The notes beneath the pieces are model-generated. The model was not told the DNA's origin. It worked only from the letters and a program-made list of their open reading frames with translations, and made no database searches. This document shows positions 58,919-64,000 of a DNA stretch of 64,000 nt, piece after piece. A program made the position numbers and the translations under genes. How positions within the stretch are numbered: the stretch's first letter is position 1; each line of letters opens with the position of its first letter. The stretch spans positions 1 through 64,000 of the forward strand of contig NZ_ASXG01000040.1 in the NCBI RefSeq assembly GCF_000411975.1, read 5' to 3'. Source of the DNA: Amycolatopsis orientalis DSM 43388. Its GTDB lineage: Bacteria > Actinomycetota > Actinomycetes > Mycobacteriales > Pseudonocardiaceae.

Positions 58919-61170
58919 TGCGCGACACTCTCCGCCGCTATCGCCGGGCCTGCGACTTCCTGGCCGCGGCGATGATCTACCTCAAGGACAACGTCCTGCT
59001 CGCCGAGCCGCTGCGGCCCGAACACCTCAAGCCGCGCCCGCTCGGCCACTGGGGCACCTGCCCCGGGCTCACCCTGGTCTACTCCGCGTTGAACCGCCTG
59101 GTCGCCGAAACCCGGCAGCGCACCCTGCTCGTCACCGGCCCCGGCCACGGCGCCCCGGCGATCCACGCGAACCTCTGGCTCGAAGGCACGCACGCCGAGT
59201 TCGATCCGCGGCTGTCCCTCGACGGTTCCGGCCTCGCCGAACTCGTCCGCCGGTTCTCCTGGCCCGGCGGCTTTCCCAGCCACCTCTCCCCCGAGGTCCC
59301 CGGCGTCATCCACGAAGGCGGCGAACTGGGCTACGCCCTCGCCACCGCGTTCGGCGCCGCCTTCGACGACCCGGACCTGCTGGTCGCGTGCGTCATCGGC
59401 GACGGCGAGGCCGAAACCGGCCCGACCGCGGCGGCGTGGCACAGCCCGAAGTTCACCGCTCCGGGCGACGGCCGGGTGCTGCCGATCCTGCACCTCAACG
59501 GGTACAAAATCGCTTCGCCGACCGTGTACGAAGCGATGTCGGACGACGAACTCGTCGCCTACTTCACCGGTTGCGGCTGGACCCCGCTGCTCGTCGACGT
59601 CCGCGACACCGACGATCCGGACACGCCGCTGGCCGAGGCGCTCGCCCGGGCGCACCGCCAGGACTCCGGCCCGCCGCCGATGCTCGTCCTGCGCAACACC
59701 AAGGGCTTGGGCCTGCCCGCGACGTCGCCGGACGGCGTTCCGCTGGAAGGCACCTTCCACGCCCACCAGGTCCCGCTCGAACCGGACCACCTCGACGCGC
59801 TGGAACAGTGGCTGCGGTCCTACCGGCCGGAAGAGCTCTTCGACGCCGACGGGGTTCCCGCGCCGGATCTGCTCGCCGTGCCGCCGGACCCGGAGCTGCG
59901 GCTCGGCCGCGTCCCGCAGGCCAACGGCGGCCGGCTTCGCCGCGACCTGCCGCTGCCCGACGTCAGCGAATTCGCGGCCGCCGGCGCGGAGGAAAGCCCG
60001 ACGGAAACGCTCGGCGGCTGGCTCGCCGAACTGGTGCGCCGCGCCCCGGACACCTTCCGCGTCGTGTGCCCGGACGAACTGCAGTCCAACAAACTCGGCG
60101 CCCTGCTCGAAGTCACCGACCGGCAGTTCGACCGCGCCGTGCCGGGCCACACCGAGCATCTCGGCCGCCGCGGCCGGGTGCTGGAAGTGCTGTCGGAGCA
60201 CCTCTGCCAAGGCTGGCTGCAGGGCTACCTGCTCACCGGACGGCACGGGCTCTTCCCCTGCTACGAGGCCTTCGTGTCCATTGTGGACAGCATGGTGAAC
60301 CAGTACGCCAAGTTCCTGAAGATGTCCGGAGAGGTCGGCTGGCGGGCCCCGGTGGCGAGCCTGAACTACCTGCTCACCAGCGACGGCTGGCGGCAGGAAC
60401 ACAACGGCTACAGCCACCAGGGCCCGGGGTTCATCAACCAGATGCTCACGAAAAAGGCGCACACCACGCGGATCTTCTTCCCGCCGGACGCCGCCACGCT
60501 GCTGGAAACCATGCACCGGTGCCTGTCCTCGACCGATTTGATCAACGTGGTGGTCGCCGGAAAGCAGCGCAGCCCGGTGTGGCTGTCTCCGGCCGAGGCC
60601 CGCGCGCACTGCCGCGCCGGGACCGCCGTCTGGCCCTGGGCAAGCCACGAGGGTTCCCCGGACGTGGTGCTGGCGTGCGCCGGGACCACGCCGACCGTCG
60701 AAACCCTCGCCGCCGTGCAACTGCTGGCCGAGGCGGCGCCGGAACTGCGGGTGCGAGTGGTGAACGTCGTCGACCTCCTCTCGCTCTGCCCGCCCGGCCG
60801 GCACCCGAACGGCCTCTCCGACGAGGCGTTCGCCGAGTGCTTCGGCCAGGACGTCCCGGTGGTCTTCGCCTTCCACGGCTACCCGTCCGCCGTGCACGAG
60901 GTACTGCACGGACGGCCGGCCACGCACCGCTTCCACGTGCACGGCTACCTCGAAGAAGGCACCACGACCACTCCGTTCGACCTGCTGGCCAGCAACCGGA
61001 TGACCCGCCACGACCTGGCCGCCGACGCCGTCCGCCGAGCCCGCGGCTGGTCCTCCCTCGGCGGCGACCTGGCCCGCGACTTCCAGCGGCAGCGGGACGA
61101 ACTCCTCGCCGCCGCCTACCGCGACGGCCAAGACCCCGCGGAGATCACCGGCTGGCGGTGGCAGCGATGA
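58918..61170 (+). CDS. xfp: Phosphoketolase (xylulose-5-P/fructose-6-P)
   Basis: 750 residues of thiamine-diphosphate phosphoketolase. Motifs: GHWGTCPGLTLVYSALNRL, GPGHGAPAIHANLWLEGT, PSHLSPEVPGVIHEGGELGYALATAFGAA, VIGDGEAETGPTA (TPP/Mg site) and SHQGPGFI in the second domain. It splits xylulose-5-P or fructose-6-P with phosphate to acetyl-P plus a shorter sugar phosphate. Coupled to the acetate kinase gene by ATGA, so acetyl-P would be used for ATP synthesis. Confidence 0.95.
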   Translation: MRDTLRRYRRACDFLAAAMIYLKDNVLLAEPLRPEHLKPRPLGHWGTCPGLTLVYSALNRLVAETRQRTLLVTGPGHGAPAIHANLWLEGTHAEFDPRLSLDGSGLAELVRRFSWPGGFPSHLSPEVPGVIHEGGELGYALATAFGAAFDDPDLLVACVIGDGEAETGPTAAAWHSPKFTAPGDGRVLPILHLNGYKIASPTVYEAMSDDELVAYFTGCGWTPLLVDVRDTDDPDTPLAEALARAHRQDSGPPPMLVLRNTKGLGLPATSPDGVPLEGTFHAHQVPLEPDHLDALEQWLRSYRPEELFDADGVPAPDLLAVPPDPELRLGRVPQANGGRLRRDLPLPDVSEFAAAGAEESPTETLGGWLAELVRRAPDTFRVVCPDELQSNKLGALLEVTDRQFDRAVPGHTEHLGRRGRVLEVLSEHLCQGWLQGYLLTGRHGLFPCYEAFVSIVDSMVNQYAKFLKMSGEVGWRAPVASLNYLLTSDGWRQEHNGYSHQGPGFINQMLTKKAHTTRIFFPPDAATLLETMHRCLSSTDLINVVVAGKQRSPVWLSPAEARAHCRAGTAVWPWASHEGSPDVVLACAGTTPTVETLAAVQLLAEAAPELRVRVVNVVDLLSLCPPGRHPNGLSDEAFAECFGQDVPVVFAFHGYPSAVHEVLHGRPATHRFHVHGYLEEGTTTTPFDLLASNRMTRHDLAADAVRRARGWSSLGGDLARDFQRQRDELLAAAYRDGQDPAEITGWRWQR

Positions 61171-62222
61171 ACGTCCTGACCGTCAATCCCGGCTCCGGCA
61201 GTCTTCGCTTGCACCTCGTGCGCACCGAAGACGAGGAGGTCCTGGGCTCGGCCTCGACGGACGACGTTGCGTCCTTTGTAGACCGACAGCCCGCGATTTC
61301 CGTGGTAGCACACCGTTTGGTGCACGGCGGCCCGGACCTCGTCCACCCCGCGAAGGCGAGCGCGAGTGTCCGCGCGAAGATCGCCGAGGCTCGCTCCCTC
61401 GCGCCGGAGCATGTGCCGAAAACCGAGGCCCTGCTGGACGAGCTGACCGAACTCCTCCCGGACGCGACGCACGTCGTCTGTCCCGACACGGCGTTCCACC
61501 AGACGCTTCCGTCGATCGCCCAGGCTTATCCGCTGCCCGCCCGCTGGCGCGCGCGATGGGAGCTGCGCCGGTACGGCTTCCACGGCTGGTCCTTCCGATG
61601 GGCGGCCCGGCGCGCCGCCGAACTCCTGAACCGGCCGTCGGGCGAGCTGAACTTGCTCATCGCGCACCTGTCCGGCGGCTGCTCGGTCTGCGCGGTGTCG
61701 CACGGACGCAGCGTCGACACGTCGATGGGCTTCACGCCGTTGGAAGGCGCGATGATGACCAAACGGTCCGGAAGCGTCGATCCCGGAATGCTGCTGTGGC
61801 TGCTGCGCGAAGGAAAGCTGACCGTCGGCGAACTGGAAGACGGCCTCTACCACTACTCCGGGCTGCTGGGGTTGTCCGGCATTTCCGACGACACCCGGGA
61901 TCTGGTCCGCGACGGGTCCGTCGACGCCCGGTTCGCGCTCGCGGTCTTCGAACACCGCGTCCGCCGGGAACTGGCCGCGGCGGCCACGAGCCTGGACCGG
62001 ATCGACGCCCTGGTCTTCACCGGAGACATCGGCTGGGACCAGCCCGAAACCGCCGAAGCGATCGCCGGCGGCCTCGGGGTGCTGGGCATCGCCGGCGGTC
62101 TGTCGCGGACCCGCGACCACGACGCGGTGATCAGCCCGCCCGGGGCGAAGGTGCCGGTGCTGACCCTGCGCTCCCGGGAAGAACTGGAACTCGCCCGAGC
62201 CGCGGCCGAGGCTGCCTGCTGA
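61167..62222 (+). CDS. ackA: Acetate kinase, divergent
   Basis: 351 residues, shorter than the usual 400. Family motifs are kept: HRLVHGG (Arg for phosphate), DTAFH (catalytic Asp), YGFHG (His), SVDTSMGFTPLEGAMM and RSGSVDPG. Others are changed: the N-terminal loop reads NPGSGSLR instead of NxGSSSxK, HLSGGCS replaces HLGNGxS, FTGDIGWDQ replaces FTGGIGEN, and the second His of GFHGTSH is Phe. It pairs with phosphoketolase and probably makes ATP and acetate from acetyl-P. Confidence 0.87.
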   Translation: MNVLTVNPGSGSLRLHLVRTEDEEVLGSASTDDVASFVDRQPAISVVAHRLVHGGPDLVHPAKASASVRAKIAEARSLAPEHVPKTEALLDELTELLPDATHVVCPDTAFHQTLPSIAQAYPLPARWRARWELRRYGFHGWSFRWAARRAAELLNRPSGELNLLIAHLSGGCSVCAVSHGRSVDTSMGFTPLEGAMMTKRSGSVDPGMLLWLLREGKLTVGELEDGLYHYSGLLGLSGISDDTRDLVRDGSVDARFALAVFEHRVRRELAAAATSLDRIDALVFTGDIGWDQPETAEAIAGGLGVLGIAGGLSRTRDHDAVISPPGAKVPVLTLRSREELELARAAAEAAC

Positions 62223-62230
62223 GCTCAGGA

Positions 62231-62434
62231 ATGCGGGTCGAGGTCGTCGCCGAGACAGTCCGCTGACTTCACGAATGCGAATCGAGGTCGCCGCCGAGAC
62301 GCCCCGCCGACCGCACCCATGCGGGTCGAGGTCGTCGCCGGAGCGATGCGCCGACCTCACACGTGCGGATCAAGCCCGCCGCCGAGACGACCCGCCGACC
62401 TCACACATGCGGATCGAGGTCGTCGCCGAGCAGC
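62231..62434. repeat. 44-bp tandem repeat, four full units plus a fifth inside a gene
   Basis: Units start at 62231, 62275, 62319, 62363 and 62407, exactly 44 bases apart, with a shared core GCGGRTCGAGGTCGTCGCCG and a CCGCCGACCTCAC tail. The fifth unit covers the 3' end and stop codon of the DUF2795 gene (minus strand), so the other four look like duplicated copies of that gene end, extending downstream of it. Confidence 0.85.
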
Positions 62435-62592
62435 CGGCGCACCGCCGCGGCGTTCTCGTACCGCTGCTCGGGCAGCTTGCCGAGGTGCCCGAGCACGTCG
62501 TCGCCCGCACCGTTCGCGGCGGCCCGGCGAAGAAGCTCGTCGCGCTCGCACGGGTACTCGACTTCCGTCAAATACTCCCGGACGTCAGACAT
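62401..62592 (-). CDS. DUF2795 small protein
   Basis: 63 residues with the DUF2795 pattern VREYLTEVEYPCERDELLRRAAANGAGDDVLGHLGKLPEQRYENAAAVRRLLG. ATG at 62592 follows GGGAGCG. The domain is a short helical unit common in actinobacteria and has no known activity. Its last 10 codons form the first copy of the 44-bp tandem repeat that continues downstream. Confidence 0.82.
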   Translation of the reverse strand: MSDVREYLTEVEYPCERDELLRRAAANGAGDDVLGHLGKLPEQRYENAAAVRRLLGDDLDPHV

Positions 62593-62867
62593 GGCGCTCC
62601 CTTCTTCGGGTTCTCCCTCCGAATACCCGGCCGGTCCCGGATCAATGCGCGCCGGGTCCGGAACCTTCCCGCGGATTCCCGCCCGCACCTTTTCGCGGCA
62701 CAGTTTCCCGGCCGTCTTCCCGCCCGGGGAAATGCCGCGGACTCGGTGCTCGCGGAGCGGCGGTTCCCGGCGCGGTGCCGTGGCGCATTGTCTCCCGCGA
62801 CCAGCCACAGTGGACTCCTGTTATGGTCTGCGGTGACCACGTCCCGTTTCCAGGAGGAGCAGCCGCG

Positions 62868-63251
62868 ATGGCACAGAAAGTCCTCGTCGAGATGATCGAC
62901 GACCTCGACGGGTCCGAAGCCGGGCAGACCGTCCCCTTCGGACTCGACGGCGTCCAGTACGAAATCGATCTGTCCGACGAAAACGCCGCCTCCCTGCGCG
63001 AGGAGCTCGCGCCGTTCATCGCCGCCGCGCGCCGGACCGGCGGACGCAAGACGACCGTGCGCGCCGCGGCCGCTCCGACTGCCGAGGAACGGGAACGCTC
63101 CAAGGCGATCCGCACCTGGGCCCTCGACAACAACTGGGCCATCGCCGAACGCGGCCGCATCCCGCGCGAGGTGATCGAGGCCTACGAGGAAAGCCTCAAG
63201 CAGGAGGCGAAACCGCGCAAGCGCACCGCGAAAAAGCGCGCCGGGAAATAA
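62868..63251 (+). CDS. lsr2: Lsr2 nucleoid-associated protein
   Basis: 127 residues. The N-terminal oligomerisation domain reads MAQKVLVEMIDDLDGSEAGQTVPFGLDGVQYEIDLS. A C-terminal DNA-binding domain includes IRTWALDNNWAIAERGRIPREVIEAYE with the RGR minor-groove motif. AGGAGGAG precedes the ATG. Lsr2 is the H-NS-like silencer of AT-rich DNA in actinobacteria; here the RGR replaces the QGR seen in several others. A lysine/arginine tail follows. Confidence 0.94.
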   Translation: MAQKVLVEMIDDLDGSEAGQTVPFGLDGVQYEIDLSDENAASLREELAPFIAAARRTGGRKTTVRAAAAPTAEERERSKAIRTWALDNNWAIAERGRIPREVIEAYEESLKQEAKPRKRTAKKRAGK

Positions 63252-63348
63252 GCTCCCGGTCTCGGCAGGGCCCGGATCGGGCATTTCCCGGGAAAGCCGG
63301 ACGAGGCGGTCGCTCCCCCGCCGGAGTTTCGGTGCCGACACGAAGAAA

Positions 63349-63393
63349 ACCGCCCAGCCGGCGGCGAATGCCTCCGGCCGGGCGGTCCTTTTT
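63349..63393 (+). terminator. Rho-independent terminator
   Basis: ACCGCCC-A-GCCGG pairs with CCGGC-C-GGGCGGT and is followed by CC and five T (63389-63393), the only clear T-tract terminator in the window. About 100 bases behind lsr2. Confidence 0.85.
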
Positions 63394-63473
63394 CCCGCGG
63401 GAGGAGGCAGGAATACGCCGCTGGCAGCGGAAACCCGCTACAGTGGCCCGGAAGACTTCTCGAGGGGGCGACG

Positions 63474-64000
63474 ATGGAGTTTCAGGAAGTCGTGCGGCGC
63501 AGGCGGATGGTGCGCAAGTTCACCGGCGAACCCGTGTCCGAGGACAGCGTCCGCCGGATCATGCGCAACGCGCTGCGCGGTCCGTCCGCTGGGTTCTCCC
63601 AGGGCCAGGCGTTCCTCGTCCTGCAGGGCGACGACGTGCGACGGTTCGCCGACACGCTCGAATCCTGGACGGTGAGCGAGGACACCAAGGCCGCACCGGT
63701 GATCGTCGTCCCGTTTTCGGTGAAAGACGCCTACCTCGACCGCTACGCCGAGCCGGACAAGGGCTGGACCGACCGCAGCGAGGACCACTGGCCGGTGCCG
63801 TTCTGGCACATCGACACCGGAATGGCCGTCCTGCTGATCCTGCAGACCGCGGTCGACGAAGGGCTCGGCGCGGTGTATTTCGGCATCGGCAGGGAAGACT
63901 TCGACCGGCTGCGCACCGAGTTCGGCGTGCCCGCCACCCACGAACCGATCGGCGCGATCGCCATCGGCCACGACGCCGACGCCCCGATCTCGGCCGGCGC
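63474..64000 (+). CDS. Nitroreductase family protein (cut by window end)
   Basis: Starts at ATG 63474 after GAGGGGG and stays open to the edge, giving 175 residues. It has FMN-binding patterns RRRRMVRKFTGEPVSEDSVRRIMRNALRGPSAGFSQGQAFLVL and AVLLILQTAVDEGLGAVYFGIGREDFDRL. Family members reduce nitro groups, quinones or flavins with NAD(P)H. The C-terminal end is missing. Confidence 0.88.
   Translation, partial: MEFQEVVRRRRMVRKFTGEPVSEDSVRRIMRNALRGPSAGFSQGQAFLVLQGDDVRRFADTLESWTVSEDTKAAPVIVVPFSVKDAYLDRYAEPDKGWTDRSEDHWPVPFWHIDTGMAVLLILQTAVDEGLGAVYFGIGREDFDRLRTEFGVPATHEPIGAIAIGHDADAPISAG

Noticed and set aside
58726-61131. An 801-codon minus-strand open frame over the phosphoketolase
   Set aside because: Mirror of a clear phosphoketolase; no family pattern or ribosome site.
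62231-62434. Tandem repeats as a CRISPR array
   Set aside because: Units are contiguous 44-mers without unique spacers, diverge from one another, and the last unit is the end of a protein-coding gene; no cas genes are present.

Overview
The window is 64 kb of very GC-rich actinobacterial chromosome (frequent GTG starts, GTGA/ATGA gene overlaps, an Lsr2 nucleoid protein, IclR/TetR/Lrp regulators, a SigB/SigF-type sigma factor). Gene content and intergenic palindromes suggest a Pseudonocardiaceae member, most likely Amycolatopsis or a relative. That placement is inference; no rRNA or other marker is present.

Region 1 (0.7-17.6 kb) is a catabolic island. It holds a complete set of Puu-like enzymes for gamma-glutamylated amine breakdown: a glutamine-synthetase-type ligase, a FAD amine oxidase, an aldehyde dehydrogenase and a class I amidotransferase hydrolase. 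These are interleaved with an acyl-CoA ligase, an enoyl-CoA hydratase, a hotdog protein resembling beta-aminoacyl-CoA ammonia-lyases, a Baeyer-Villiger-type monooxygenase, an esterase, a zinc alcohol dehydrogenase, a second flavin amine oxidase, an SCP2-like protein and an MFS transporter. One TetR regulator and three copies of a 29-bp palindrome (2848, 13056, 14095), one in each promoter region, tie the transcription units into one regulon. The substrate is unknown.

Region 2 (17.6-21.6 kb) holds an azlCD exporter with a divergent Lrp/AsnC regulator, a quinone oxidoreductase and small conserved genes.

Region 3 (21.6-30 kb and 37.7-45 kb) looks like a general-stress regulon: a PLP decarboxylase, a hemerythrin, a YbdK-type ligase, DUF1206 and Rieske-flavin proteins, topoisomerase IB, a SigB/F-family sigma factor, CYTH-CHAD, malic enzyme, an encapsulin with its hemerythrin cargo, UdgX and a zinc alcohol dehydrogenase. 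Many of these genes have a GTTT-N15/16-GGGTA type promoter upstream, the known form for SigB/SigF.

Region 4 (29.7-37.7 kb) holds an SDR/MarR pair and an IclR-associated set: a FAD/Fe-S 2-hydroxyacid dehydrogenase, a hydroxyacid-oxoacid transhydrogenase-like iron alcohol dehydrogenase and an MHS transporter. This set fits 4-hydroxybutyrate use through a 2-hydroxyglutarate cycle.

Region 5 (45-54.2 kb) is a self-contained selenocysteine module. Formate dehydrogenase fdhA has an in-frame UGA followed by a clear SECIS hairpin. It is followed by fdhB and a NrfD-type anchor, and preceded by selB, selA and tRNA-Sec, with selD divergent. The encoded CCA end of tRNA-Sec shares its A with the selA ATG.

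Region 6 (54.3-64 kb) holds an Mrp-type antiporter operon lacking the ND5-like MrpA part, a PNPOx-fold protein, phosphoketolase plus a divergent acetate kinase, a 44-bp tandem repeat running out of a DUF2795 gene, lsr2, and the start of a nitroreductase cut by the window end.
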